From Lachnospiraceae bacterium (GTDB taxonomy: Bacteria > Bacillota > Clostridia > Lachnospirales > Lachnospiraceae), in contig JAFRZM010000048.1 in the NCBI GenBank assembly GCA_017442585.1, positions 1-50,218 on the forward strand: a DNA stretch of 50,218 nt. Reading direction: 5' to 3'. Below, piece by piece: positions 40,465-49,863 of the stretch (the stretch's first letter is position 1; every line of letters begins with the position of its first letter). The position numbers and the translations under genes are program-made. The notes below the pieces were generated by a model. It saw only the letters and a program-made list of their open reading frames with translations. It did not search any database and had not been told where the DNA came from.

Positions 40465-43311
40465 ATGAAAAGCAAACGACATAAGGTAAAAGCTAATAAT
40501 AAATTTAGACTGGGGCTGATAGCGATATTGGCTCTGGCATTTTGCGTCATTTTACCGCTGGAACCTGCATTTGCTCAAGTCGTAAACGCTACCGGTACGA
40601 AAGATGAGGAGCGACAAACTATAAGAGTCGGCTGGTTTGATTTCCCGGGAATGGCAGAAGACATGGGAAACGGTAACTTCCGCGGATATTACCATGAGTA
40701 TATCGATAAGCTTGCCAAATATGCGTCGCTTAATGTTGTATACGTGCATGGTGAGTGGACGGAACTTGAAAGCATGCTCCGTCGTGGTGACATCGATCTT
40801 TTAGGTTATGTAAACCACACACACGAACGTGAAAGTCTGTATGATTATCTGGATTATGCTATGGGAACAGAGAGCTGTTGCCTTATTGCGCCTATGTCAA
40901 GGGAAGACCTTGATTCGGGAGATATAAAGCATATGGCAGGCAAGACCATAGCTCTATTTCATTCATCATATTGGTTAAATACCCTTTTGTCATTAAAAGA
41001 GACAGAAGGTATAGATTTCAATATCTTAACATGCGAATCCATGGAGGAATGCAAAGCCGCTGTAGATAAGGGCGTTGCAGATGCAATATTTACAAGTTCC
41101 AATATTACTTTTACGGGTTATAAACTATTATATGAATTCCCTGTAGAGCCATACTTTTTGGCGGTGTCAAAGAAAAGGCCCGATCTTCTTGAGGCATTAA
41201 ATAAAGCTGCCAAGGCTCTTCATGCGTCAAATCCGGACTTCGTAACAAACCTTCAGAAGAAATACTTTTACCTGACAGTAGGAAACGGTATAAACGTGCC
41301 GTTTACCGAAGAGGAAAAAGAGTATATAGCGCATCATTCAGTAATAAGGGTTGGTGCCATAGCGAATTCATATCCGTTTGTTTTTACTGACAGAGCAGGT
41401 AAAATGGCCGGCTTTGTACCTTACTATATAGACCTTTTGACAAAGCAGTCAGGCCTGGAGTTTGTAATAACGTATTATGATGCATATGATGATATGTTGA
41501 CTGCGCTAATTGAGGGTGAGGTCGACCTGGCATTACAGTTTCCGGATGACTTTGACTATGCACATCAACTGGGTCTAACCATTACAGCGCCGTATATAAA
41601 AGTTCCACAAGGACTTTTGTCGATAGAAGGGAATACAGCAACAAGAATTGCGACATTAGACGGAACATTCATGGGTAAGTACGGTAATACTGCGAAGTAT
41701 GAAACCGTTTATTGTGATTCGCAGGATGATTGCGTAACGAATCTTATAATGGGCAATGCAGATGCCGTAATTACCAATATCTATACATATCAGCGATATA
41801 CGGAAATCTATCCGAATATCAAGTTCGTTTTCTCCGAAATAACGCCGTCGGAACGAAGTTATTCCATAGCCATGAAAGAAAACTGCGAACCAATCTTTCT
41901 TTCGGTGCTGGAGAAAAGTATTCTTAACATAACGCCTTCTGCAACACTCGACCTTTTGGCCAACACAGTATCGGGTAGACATCGCTTTTCCCTGATAAGG
42001 TGGGCAAAGAATAATTATAGGGTGATTCTTTTGACACTTCTGGCAATACTTATCTTTGTCGGAGGTGTAACGTTCATGCTTAAATACAGAATCTTAAAAC
42101 TGCAGCGTTCCACAAATGAGAGATTGTCTCGTGCAAACTCCGAATTAAAACGTGCAAATGAGGCAAAGTCCGAGTTCTTATCAAGAACCTCGCATGACCT
42201 TCGAACACCGATGAATGCGATAATCGGTCTTACAGCGCTTGCGCTTGACGAGCCCGAAACTTCGCAAAAGGACTTTTACCTGAGTGAAATTGCTACAAGT
42301 GGCGAATTCCTGCTAGGACTTATAAATGACGTACTTGATATGGAAAAAATTGAGGCGGGCTTTGTAACACTTACGCCGTCCGCATACAAATACAAAGATT
42401 TCTGCAACATGCTTAATACTATGGTGCAGCCGCTTTGCCATAAGAAGAAGCAGGACTTCATCTTTGAGCCGTCTGATTTCGACGGAACGCTTTACGTAGA
42501 TCACACGAGATTTAATCAGATATTCTTTAATCTATTGTCGAATGCGGTTAAGTACACGCCTGATAACGGCACGGTAATATTCGAGCTTTCGAAGAATGCC
42601 ATAGAAGGTAACATCGCATCCATGGACTTTATCATAGCAGACACCGGAAAGGGAATGTCAGAAGAATTTTTGGAGTACATGTATGAGCCGTTCGCACAGG
42701 AACGACAGTCAGACAGCATGGGCAGCGGTACGGGACTCGGACTTGCGATAGTAAAGACGCTCGTAGATATAATGGGCGGTTCAATAAAAGTACAAAGCAG
42801 GATAGATGAAGGAACAATATTCCTTGTGCATCTGGACATCCCGTTAACTACAGAGGAGGAAACCGAGGACAAAGCGATTGAGCCGGGAGCAATCGACGCG
42901 CTGCTTAAGGGCAAAAACGTTCTTCTTGTCGACGACCAGGCGTTAAACCTTCAGGTTGCAAAGAAGATTTTAGAAAAAAAGGGCATGAACGTGACAGTTG
43001 CAAACGACGGATCCGAAGCGCTAAATACTTTCGTTGCATCTAAAGAATGCTTCTTTGACGCAATCTTAATGGATATAAGAATGCCGATTCTAAACGGACA
43101 TGACGCGGCAAAGGCGATACGAGCACTTGACAGAAAGGATGCGAGCGTCGTCCCGATAATCGCGATGACCGCGAATACCTTCGATGAGGACAAAGAGCGC
43201 TCGAAAGAAGCCGGCATGAATGCACATTTAGGAAAGCCTATCGTTCCGAAAGAGTTATTTGAGGCATTATATAGGCAGATTTTGGCGAATTCAATAGAAG
43301 ATATGCGATAA
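40465..43311 (+). CDS. BvgS-like hybrid sensor histidine kinase with two solute-binding domains
   Basis: 948 residues. An N-terminal signal anchor (LGLIAILALAFCVILPLEPAFA) exports two periplasmic-binding-protein-type domains (about 48-270, beginning RVGWFDFPGMAEDM; and about 290-510, beginning RVGAIANSYPFVF). One membrane segment follows (VILLTLLAILIFVGGVTFML, about 520). Inside are a dimerisation domain with His577 (SRTSHDLRTPMNAIIG), an ATPase domain (NQIFFNLLSNAVKYTP, GSGTGLGLAIV) and a C-terminal receiver with Asp870 (ILMDIRMP). It senses an extracellular amino acid-like ligand or peptide and relays phosphate. No Hpt domain or separate response regulator is adjacent. Start ATG 40465 with CGGAG. 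Confidence 0.93.
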   Translation: MKSKRHKVKANNKFRLGLIAILALAFCVILPLEPAFAQVVNATGTKDEERQTIRVGWFDFPGMAEDMGNGNFRGYYHEYIDKLAKYASLNVVYVHGEWTELESMLRRGDIDLLGYVNHTHERESLYDYLDYAMGTESCCLIAPMSREDLDSGDIKHMAGKTIALFHSSYWLNTLLSLKETEGIDFNILTCESMEECKAAVDKGVADAIFTSSNITFTGYKLLYEFPVEPYFLAVSKKRPDLLEALNKAAKALHASNPDFVTNLQKKYFYLTVGNGINVPFTEEEKEYIAHHSVIRVGAIANSYPFVFTDRAGKMAGFVPYYIDLLTKQSGLEFVITYYDAYDDMLTALIEGEVDLALQFPDDFDYAHQLGLTITAPYIKVPQGLLSIEGNTATRIATLDGTFMGKYGNTAKYETVYCDSQDDCVTNLIMGNADAVITNIYTYQRYTEIYPNIKFVFSEITPSERSYSIAMKENCEPIFLSVLEKSILNITPSATLDLLANTVSGRHRFSLIRWAKNNYRVILLTLLAILIFVGGVTFMLKYRILKLQRSTNERLSRANSELKRANEAKSEFLSRTSHDLRTPMNAIIGLTALALDEPETSQKDFYLSEIATSGEFLLGLINDVLDMEKIEAGFVTLTPSAYKYKDFCNMLNTMVQPLCHKKKQDFIFEPSDFDGTLYVDHTRFNQIFFNLLSNAVKYTPDNGTVIFELSKNAIEGNIASMDFIIADTGKGMSEEFLEYMYEPFAQERQSDSMGSGTGLGLAIVKTLVDIMGGSIKVQSRIDEGTIFLVHLDIPLTTEEETEDKAIEPGAIDALLKGKNVLLVDDQALNLQVAKKILEKKGMNVTVANDGSEALNTFVASKECFFDAILMDIRMPILNGHDAAKAIRALDRKDASVVPIIAMTANTFDEDKERSKEAGMNAHLGKPIVPKELFEALYRQILANSIEDMR

Positions 43312-43318
43312 ATATACG

Positions 43319-43345
43319 AAAAGCGGGCATAAAATCCCGCTTTTT
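43319..43345 (+). terminator. Terminator after the hybrid kinase
   Basis: AAAAGCGGG and CCCGCTTTTT pair around an eight-base loop, ending in TTTTTAT. Confidence 0.9.
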
Positions 43346-43365
43346 ATTTAACATAAGGGTTTTTC

Positions 43366-43394
43366 TTGAGTAGACGTGTCAGTTATGATATTAT
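43366..43394 (+). promoter_or_regulatory. Promoter of dnaX operon
   Basis: TTGAGT (43366-43371) and TATTAT (43389-43394) are spaced by 17 bases, 34 bases before dnaX. Confidence 0.6.
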
Positions 43395-43427
43395 AATTAA
43401 GTAGAAAATCTTTTCGGGCGGTGAATT

Positions 43428-45014
43428 ATGTCATACACTGCATTATACAGGAAGTTCCGTCCTGCGACATTCGATGAAGTCAAGGGACAAGACCACATTG
43501 TCAAAGCATTAAGCAATCAGATTAAGATGGGACGCATAGGACATGCGTACCTTTTTTGTGGTACAAGAGGAACAGGTAAGACATCAATTGCGAAAATCTT
43601 CGCCCGTGCGGTAAACTGCGAGAATCCGCATGACGGCAATCCTTGTATGGAATGCGCGTCGTGTCAGGCAATCCTTCGCGGAGAGTCGATGAATGTGATA
43701 GAAATCGATGCCGCATCAAATAACGGTGTCGATAACGTAAGAGATATAATAGAGCAGGTATCTTACCCGCCTACAGAAGGCAAGTACAAGGTCTTCATAA
43801 TCGACGAGGTACATATGCTTTCAACTGCGGCATTCAATGCGCTTTTAAAGACATTGGAAGAGCCGCCGTCATATGTAATATTTATTCTTGCAACGACGGA
43901 AGTACATAAGATTCCGATAACGGTTTTATCCCGTTGCCAGCAGTATGATTTTCATAGAATCACGATAGATGATTTAAAGTACAGAATGCGAGAGCTTATG
44001 TCCGAAGAAGGACAAAATGTTTCCGACGAAGCGCTCTCTTTAATCGCTAAGGCAGCAGACGGCTCCATGCGAGATGCGTTGTCACTTTTGGATCGTTGCC
44101 TTGCGTTTTATGCGAATGAAGAATTAACCCTTGATAAAGCGCTTAAAGTTTTGGGCGCGGTAGACCAGGAAATATTCGGACGCCTTTTAAATTCGATAGA
44201 AGAAAAGGATGTACCGGGCGCACTTGCTGTCGTTGAGGAAGTTGTAATGGCAGGACGGTCACTTACACAGTTCGTGGGCGATTTTACCTACTATATGAGA
44301 AACTTACTCCTTATAAAGAGTGCCGGCAATATGGAAAACATCCTCGATATGTCGAAAGAAACAATCGAGAATATGCGTAAAGCCTCAGAGAATATCGGCA
44401 CGGCTAAGATTCTAAGATACATAAGAGTTCTTTCGGAACTTTTAAACGATATAAGATATTCCGGACAAAAGCGAATCCTTACGGAAGTTGCGATAATAAA
44501 GCTTTGCAGACCGCGTATGGAAACAAATACAGACGCTATTGTTGATAGATTAAACAGCTTAGAAAGTGCAATCCATAGCGGTAAAGTTGTAACGCCGACT
44601 ATGGAGGAAGGACCGGAAGCCGTTAAAAAGACACTTGATGAAGCGCCGCGTCCGGCATTAAAGCGTGAAGCAATGCCGAAGGCTATACCGGAAGATATTA
44701 AAGAAGCGGTCACACACTTTAGAGAGATAACATCCGAACTTTCGGGAGCGGATAAAGCTAACCTCGAAGTGGCACACCTTAATCTTCACGGAGATAAGCT
44801 TCAGATAGTCTTCCCGACGGAAGTATCCTACATGTGGTATAATGATTTTCCGGAGAAAAGGGAAGCCCTTCAAAGTCTTATAGAAGAAAAGATCGGAAAG
44901 ACCTTGGAGATTGAGTATGCCTTCGAATCGGGCGATCACCCTTACGAAGAAGCATATGTGGATCTTGAGAAAATCATCAAGATGAAGATAGATATTGATG
45001 ACGAAGATTTCTAA
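43428..45014 (+). CDS. dnaX: DNA polymerase III subunit gamma/tau
   Basis: 528 residues. The AAA+ clamp-loader core is intact: N-terminal YRKFRPATFDEVKGQDHI, Walker A GTRGTGKTSIAK, the zinc module (CENPHDGNPCMECASC), FIIDEVHMLSTAAFNALLKTLEEPP, the sensor ATTEVHKIP and SRCQQYDFHR arginine finger. A shorter C-terminal domain follows a linker. It loads the sliding clamp at the replisome. It begins the conserved dnaX-ybaB-recR order; the tadA and SRP RNA genes that usually precede it are 20 kb to the left. Confidence 0.97.
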   Translation: MSYTALYRKFRPATFDEVKGQDHIVKALSNQIKMGRIGHAYLFCGTRGTGKTSIAKIFARAVNCENPHDGNPCMECASCQAILRGESMNVIEIDAASNNGVDNVRDIIEQVSYPPTEGKYKVFIIDEVHMLSTAAFNALLKTLEEPPSYVIFILATTEVHKIPITVLSRCQQYDFHRITIDDLKYRMRELMSEEGQNVSDEALSLIAKAADGSMRDALSLLDRCLAFYANEELTLDKALKVLGAVDQEIFGRLLNSIEEKDVPGALAVVEEVVMAGRSLTQFVGDFTYYMRNLLLIKSAGNMENILDMSKETIENMRKASENIGTAKILRYIRVLSELLNDIRYSGQKRILTEVAIIKLCRPRMETNTDAIVDRLNSLESAIHSGKVVTPTMEEGPEAVKKTLDEAPRPALKREAMPKAIPEDIKEAVTHFREITSELSGADKANLEVAHLNLHGDKLQIVFPTEVSYMWYNDFPEKREALQSLIEEKIGKTLEIEYAFESGDHPYEEAYVDLEKIIKMKIDIDDEDF

Positions 45015-45078
45015 TCGATAGAAATCATGGAAAGACATTATAATAATCAATATATTTTAAGTAACAAAGGAGCATCAA

Positions 45079-45432
45079 ATGGGTAAAAAAGGTGGATTCC
45101 CGGGCGGTATGCCGGGCGGAATGAATAATCTTATGAAGCAGGCACAGCGTATGCAGCGCCAGATGGAAGAAGCATCACGCGAGCTAGAGGAAAAGGAATT
45201 TACAGCGACAGCAGGCGGCGGAGCCGTAAGTGTTACGGTATCCGGCAAGAAGGAACTTATTAAGGTTTCTTTAAAGGAAGAAGTTGTAGATCCTGAAGAT
45301 ATCGAAATGCTTGAGGATTTAATTGTTGCTGCTGCAAACGAAGCATTAAAGCAGGTTGAAGAAGCATCCGAGAAGTCAATGTCCGGTATTACAGGCGGAC
45401 TCGGCGGTCTTGGCGGCGGATTCCCGTTTTAA
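45079..45432 (+). CDS. YbaB/EbfC nucleoid-associated protein
   Basis: 117 residues. A Gly/Met-rich start ([19 protein letters not shown]) precedes the helix [20 protein letters not shown] and the strand core [16 protein letters not shown] typical of the YbaB dimer. A Gly-rich tail ([15 protein letters not shown]) ends it. The family binds DNA as tweezers-like dimers and is nearly always encoded between dnaX and recR, as here. AAAGGAGC precedes the ATG. Confidence 0.95.
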   Translation: MGKKGGFPGGMPGGMNNLMKQAQRMQRQMEEASRELEEKEFTATAGGGAVSVTVSGKKELIKVSLKEEVVDPEDIEMLEDLIVAAANEALKQVEEASEKSMSGITGGLGGLGGGFPF

Positions 45433-45485
45433 GTAGCGCGATATAGTTTTAAAGGAAGAGCTTTTTCCTAAATAGAGAGTTTAAG

Positions 45486-46088
45486 ATGGAATACTACAGT
45501 AATGAGATTCAAAAACTTATAGATAACTTCGCGTCGCTTCCGGGCATAGGAAGGAAAAGCGCTCAGCGCCTTGCTTTTCATGTGTTAAATATGCCGAAAG
45601 AAAAGGTAGCTGAGTTTTCCGAAGCGCTTACTTCCGCGAGAGAAAACATAAGGTATTGCTCGAAATGTTTTACCTTAACGGATTCGGAAGTTTGTCCTAT
45701 ATGCGCAAATAAATCCCGTGACCACAAGACCATAATGGTTGTGGAAACGGTCAGAGACCTCGCCGCATATGAAAAGACGGGCAAGTATGACGGCGTATAT
45801 CACGTGCTTCACGGTGCGATATCGCCGATGCTTGGAATAGGGCCTAATGACATTAAATTAAAAGAACTTATGGTTAGGCTTTCGGAAGAGGATATTAACG
45901 AAGTTATAGTTGCGACGAATTCGTCGCTTGAGGGTGAGACGACCGCGATGTACATAAGTAAGCTTATAAAGCCTACGGGAATTAAGGTTACGCGTATCGC
46001 GAGCGGGGTTCCGGTCGGAGGAGATCTCGAGTACATAGATGAGATTACACTTCTAAGAGCCCTGGAAGGTCGTACGGAACTTGGATAG
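45486..46088 (+). CDS. recR: Recombination mediator RecR
   Basis: 200 residues. An N-terminal helix-hairpin-helix ([17 protein letters not shown]), a C4 zinc finger ([16 protein letters not shown]), a Toprim domain ([36 protein letters not shown]) and a Walker B-like C-terminus ([18 protein letters not shown]) are in order. It works with RecF/RecO to load RecA at gaps. The ribosome binding site is weak (AGAGAG), which suggests some translational coupling to ybaB is unlikely given the 53-base gap. Confidence 0.96.
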   Translation: MEYYSNEIQKLIDNFASLPGIGRKSAQRLAFHVLNMPKEKVAEFSEALTSARENIRYCSKCFTLTDSEVCPICANKSRDHKTIMVVETVRDLAAYEKTGKYDGVYHVLHGAISPMLGIGPNDIKLKELMVRLSEEDINEVIVATNSSLEGETTAMYISKLIKPTGIKVTRIASGVPVGGDLEYIDEITLLRALEGRTELG

Positions 46089-46156
46089 AACTATAAAGTA
46101 GGACGGATGATTTCGTAATCATCATAGTCCGGTGGATTTATATAAGGAGAAAAACA

Positions 46157-46981
46157 ATGACAAACGAAGAACTTATGAAAAAAGCCAACGACATCCGCAT
46201 CGGAATCGTTGACGCAGTTCACGCAGCAAAGTCAGGACATCCGGGCGGATCGTTATCCGTTGCAGATATCATGACATATCTTTATTTCGAAGAGATGAAT
46301 ATCGATCCGAAAAACCCTGCTAAGGAAGACAGAGACCGCTTCGTATTATCGAAGGGACACTGCGCACCGGCACTTTATTCAACACTTGCGCACAGAGGCT
46401 TTTTCCCTGTAAGCGACCTTACAACATTAAGAAAGGTTGGCTCTTACCTTCAGGGACATCCTGATAAGAAGCATATTCCGGGCGTAGACATGTCATCGGG
46501 TTCACTCGGACAGGGATTTTCTGCAGCAGTAGGTATGGCTCTTGCAGGAAAGATGGATAATAAAAACTACCGTGTATATGCTGTAGCAGGTGACGGCGAG
46601 ATTCAGGAAGGCCAGATCTGGGAAGCAGCAATGCTTGCAGGCGCACACAACCTCGATAACCTCGTACTCGTTGTAGATAATAACGGCCTACAGATTGACG
46701 GTAAGATTGAAGATGTATGTTCACCGTATCCGATAGATGAAAAGCTTCGCGCATTTAACTTCGAAGTAATAGTAATCGACGGCAACAACATGGAAGAAAT
46801 CCGTAACGCCTTTACAAAGGCACGTAAGACCAAGGGTCGTCCTACAGCAATCGTAGCTCATACAGTAAAGGGCAAGGGCGTATCCTTCATGGAGAACCAG
46901 GCCGGCTGGCATGGCAAGGCACCTAACGACGATGAATATAAGATAGCAATATCCGATTTACAGAAAGAAGGTGCAAGATAA
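46157..46981 (+). CDS. Transketolase, N-terminal subunit
   Basis: 274 residues covering the thiamine diphosphate-binding part of transketolase: HAAKSGHPGGSLSVADIMTYL, the GDG...N motif AGDGEIQEGQIWEAAM...VVDNNGLQIDG, and HTVKGKGVSFME. The protein ends before the pyrimidine-binding domain, which is the next gene. Such split transketolases are usual in Clostridia and archaea and act as a heteromer in the non-oxidative pentose phosphate pathway. A strong AAGGAG precedes it. The stop and next start overlap by one base. Confidence 0.95.
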   Translation: MTNEELMKKANDIRIGIVDAVHAAKSGHPGGSLSVADIMTYLYFEEMNIDPKNPAKEDRDRFVLSKGHCAPALYSTLAHRGFFPVSDLTTLRKVGSYLQGHPDKKHIPGVDMSSGSLGQGFSAAVGMALAGKMDNKNYRVYAVAGDGEIQEGQIWEAAMLAGAHNLDNLVLVVDNNGLQIDGKIEDVCSPYPIDEKLRAFNFEVIVIDGNNMEEIRNAFTKARKTKGRPTAIVAHTVKGKGVSFMENQAGWHGKAPNDDEYKIAISDLQKEGAR

Positions 46982-47919
46982 TGGCAGATTTAAAGAAGAT
47001 AGCAACAAGAGAAAGTTACGGCGAAGCCTTGGCAGAACTTGGTAACACACATAAAGACATAGTAGTACTCGATGCCGATCTTGCAGGCGCTACAAAGACT
47101 TCTACATTTAAGAAGGCACATCCTGACAGATTCATAGACTGCGGTATCGCAGAAGGCAATATGATGGGCGTTGCGGCAGGACTTTCAACATGCGGTAAAG
47201 TTCCTTTTGCAAGTTCATTCGCAATGTTCGCAGCAGGCCGTGCATATGAGCAGGTTAGAAACTCAATAGGTTATCCGCATCTTAATGTTAAAATCGGTGC
47301 TACACATGCGGGAATTTCCGTAGGTGAAGACGGTGCAACACATCAGTGTAATGAAGATATCGCTTTAATGAGAACAATTCCGGGAATGACAGTTATCTGC
47401 CCTGCAGATGATATCGAAGCACGTGCAGCCGTAAAGGCAGCTTACGAGCTTGATGGACCTTGCTACTTAAGATTCGGTCGTCTTGCAGTTCCGGTATTTA
47501 ATAATGAAGATTATAAATTCGAGCTTGGCAAGGGCGTATTACTTCGCGAGGGTAAGGACGTAACAATTGTTGCAACGGGACTTTGCGTATATGAATCGTT
47601 GGAAGCAGCTAAGGCTCTTGAGGCAAAAGGTATTTCCGCAGAGGTAATTAATATCCATACAATCAAGCCGCTTGATGAAGAGATTATCATTAATTCAGCA
47701 AAGAAGACAGGCAAGGTTGTAACTTGCGAAGAGCATTCCGTTATCGGCGGACTTGGTTCTGCTGTATGTGATTGCTTATCAGAGAAGCTTCCGACAAGGG
47801 TTCTCAAAATCGGTGTAAACGATACATTCGGTGAGTCGGGCCCTGCTGTAGAATTAATCAAGAAGTACGGACTTGACAGCGAATCAATCGCAAGCAAGGT
47901 AGAAAAGTTTGTAAAGTAA
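46981..47919 (+). CDS. Transketolase, C-terminal subunit
   Basis: 312 residues carrying the pyrimidine-binding domain with the catalytic Glu in DCGIAEGNMMGVAAGLS, and the C-terminal transketolase domain (GKDVTIVATGLCVYESLEAAKAL, IKPLDEEIIINSAKKTGKVVTCEEH). It completes the enzyme of the preceding gene, exchanging two-carbon units between sugar phosphates. A 1-deoxyxylulose-5-phosphate synthase half is less likely, since it lies in the usual transketolase pairing. Confidence 0.94.
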   Translation: MADLKKIATRESYGEALAELGNTHKDIVVLDADLAGATKTSTFKKAHPDRFIDCGIAEGNMMGVAAGLSTCGKVPFASSFAMFAAGRAYEQVRNSIGYPHLNVKIGATHAGISVGEDGATHQCNEDIALMRTIPGMTVICPADDIEARAAVKAAYELDGPCYLRFGRLAVPVFNNEDYKFELGKGVLLREGKDVTIVATGLCVYESLEAAKALEAKGISAEVINIHTIKPLDEEIIINSAKKTGKVVTCEEHSVIGGLGSAVCDCLSEKLPTRVLKIGVNDTFGESGPAVELIKKYGLDSESIASKVEKFVK

Positions 47920-47941
47920 TATATATTAAGGATCCACTTTC

Positions 47942-49153
47942 ATGAAAGACGAGAAAAAGAAGAAATTCAAAGTTTTTAATAACGAAAGTGAATATGAAAC
48001 AAAGCTCCGCCGGCACCGTATGCGTGTCGGTGGAATTGTATTTTTGGTTGCGGCGGTTTTGGTCATTTTGGTCATTGCGGTATTCTTTATCCTTAAATAT
48101 CGCGGTTATCATGATTACGAGATAATTAAGAAGATTAAGACTGAAGTCTTATCAGAAGCGACCTTTTACGATTATAACGGCGACGTCTTAAAGGTAAGTA
48201 AGAACGGTGCGATAATCACCGATTCCGAGGGCGAAGAAATCTTCAACCTAAGCTTCGAGATGAATGAGCCTATAGTTGATATAAGCGGCAAGTATATAGC
48301 TGTTGCGGAGCGTAAAGGTTCAAACATCTACATCATGACAAGTGAGGGTGAAAAGGGGCATATAGTCTTAACCCGAAAGATTCGTGATGTAAGGGTTGCG
48401 ACGCAAGGTACGATAGCGGTTATATCCGAGGAAGAGTCGGCTTACTATATTAATCTCTATGATTATAACGGTAACGAACTCGTCGAAGGTGCGATGCATA
48501 TCGATAATACGGGTTATCCTATAGCGATGGATATCTCCGATGACGCGACGCTCCTTATGGTATCTGTAATTGACCTTAAAGACGGGCTTGCGAAGTCTAC
48601 GATTAACTTCTATAACTTTGGTTCTGTCGGACAAAACGAGATAGATAACAAAGTTTCTTCTTTTATATATGAAGATACCGTTATCCCAAGAGTTATATTC
48701 TTCGGAAACGACAAGGCGGTAGCTATAGGCGACAATAAGATCTTATTCTATACGGGAAGCGAGATTCCGGAAGAAGAAAAAAGTTATGAGCTTACTACAA
48801 CAATACGCTCGCTTGCGGTAAATGAAGAATACATCGCACTTATCTGTGACGGAACGAAGGGCGTGGCTACCGGTGATGCAACATCGACCTATGTGTTATC
48901 CGTATATGATGCGAAAGGGCGTAATATGTACAGCGAGGGATTTGACATATCGTACTCGGACTTTTACCTCCTTTCAAATGACGATATATATATAGGTAAA
49001 GACGGCGGTTCTTTAATCTATGCGATAAACGGTGTGAAAAAGTATGACGGTGCATTCGGAAACGAGCTTTTGAAGATTACATCTTCCAAGTCGACGAACG
49101 AATACTACATATTATATAGAAACAGAATAGAAAAGGTTAGGCTTGTGCGATGA
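47942..49153 (+). CDS. Membrane-anchored DUF5711-like beta-propeller protein
   Basis: 403 residues. A charged cytoplasmic N-terminus (about 1-28) precedes one membrane segment (GGIVFLVAAVLVILVIAVFFIL, about 30-51). The ~340-residue extracytoplasmic part repeats short strand motifs such as FYDYNGDVLKVSKNGAIITD, GKYIAVAERKGSNIYIM and NEEYIALICDGT, the pattern of a WD-like propeller. Related proteins precede cvpA in other Lachnospiraceae. The role is unknown, but the 4-base overlap with cvpA suggests they are made together and may function at the cell surface. Confidence 0.82.
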   Translation: MKDEKKKKFKVFNNESEYETKLRRHRMRVGGIVFLVAAVLVILVIAVFFILKYRGYHDYEIIKKIKTEVLSEATFYDYNGDVLKVSKNGAIITDSEGEEIFNLSFEMNEPIVDISGKYIAVAERKGSNIYIMTSEGEKGHIVLTRKIRDVRVATQGTIAVISEEESAYYINLYDYNGNELVEGAMHIDNTGYPIAMDISDDATLLMVSVIDLKDGLAKSTINFYNFGSVGQNEIDNKVSSFIYEDTVIPRVIFFGNDKAVAIGDNKILFYTGSEIPEEEKSYELTTTIRSLAVNEEYIALICDGTKGVATGDATSTYVLSVYDAKGRNMYSEGFDISYSDFYLLSNDDIYIGKDGGSLIYAINGVKKYDGAFGNELLKITSSKSTNEYYILYRNRIEKVRLVR

Positions 49154-49863
49154 ATATGGTTTTAATAGCGGTAGGGGCGATAATACTTCTCTCTATCATA
49201 CTCGGAATCAAAAAAGGCTTCATAATGACGCTTTACGGATGCGTGGGACTCATAGTGATACTTATAGCTGTAAGTGTCCTTACTCCGTACGTAAAAGATG
49301 CGCTCCTTAATAACACTAAGCTTTACGATAAGCTTTGCGAGAAGTGTACCGAGAAGTTAGAGGAACAATACAATAAGAAGAAAGACAACGGTATAACCAA
49401 GGAAGAAGAACCTAAAGACGAAGACGAAGTCTTGGAGAAGGGTGAAATCCTGATACCTTCCTTTACAGGTAAAATCGCCGGAGCCGTGCTTGATGTTGAG
49501 GGCGTGCGTCTTACTATATTCGAAAAGGCCGGACGTAAAATGGCGATGTGGATACTTTGCGCGATGGCGTACGTTATAACCTTTGTGGCATTGTGCATTG
49601 TATTCGGAATCTTATCCGGAGTATTTAAGATAGTAGAAAAGCTCCCTGTCATCGGTACGTTTAATACGCTTCTTGGAGGAGTTCTGGGTGCTGTACGCGG
49701 ACTTGCCATAGTCTGGATACTCTTCCTTGTTATGGGCATATTCTTAAATACGGATACAATGATGCATATAACCGCAGATATATACAGGAACGAATATTTG
49801 ACGTTCCTTTATGAGAACAACGGTGTAGTGCTGTTACTCGGACTCTTCCTGGCAAAAGCGTAA
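49150..49863 (+). CDS. CvpA-family membrane protein
   Basis: 237 residues with four predicted membrane helices: MVLIAVGAIILLSIILGIKKGF, LYGCVGLIVILIAVSVLTPYV, MWILCAMAYVITFVALCIVFGIL and, after LPVIGTFNTLLGGVLGAVRG, AIVWILFLVMGIFL. The motif ILGIKKGFIMTLYG and the loop LLGGVLGAVRGL are typical of CvpA. A charged hydrophilic loop (about 70-110) lies between the second and third helices. In E. coli CvpA is needed for colicin V production and affects envelope stress. It is translationally coupled to the upstream gene. Confidence 0.88.
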   Translation: MNMVLIAVGAIILLSIILGIKKGFIMTLYGCVGLIVILIAVSVLTPYVKDALLNNTKLYDKLCEKCTEKLEEQYNKKKDNGITKEEEPKDEDEVLEKGEILIPSFTGKIAGAVLDVEGVRLTIFEKAGRKMAMWILCAMAYVITFVALCIVFGILSGVFKIVEKLPVIGTFNTLLGGVLGAVRGLAIVWILFLVMGIFLNTDTMMHITADIYRNEYLTFLYENNGVVLLLGLFLAKA

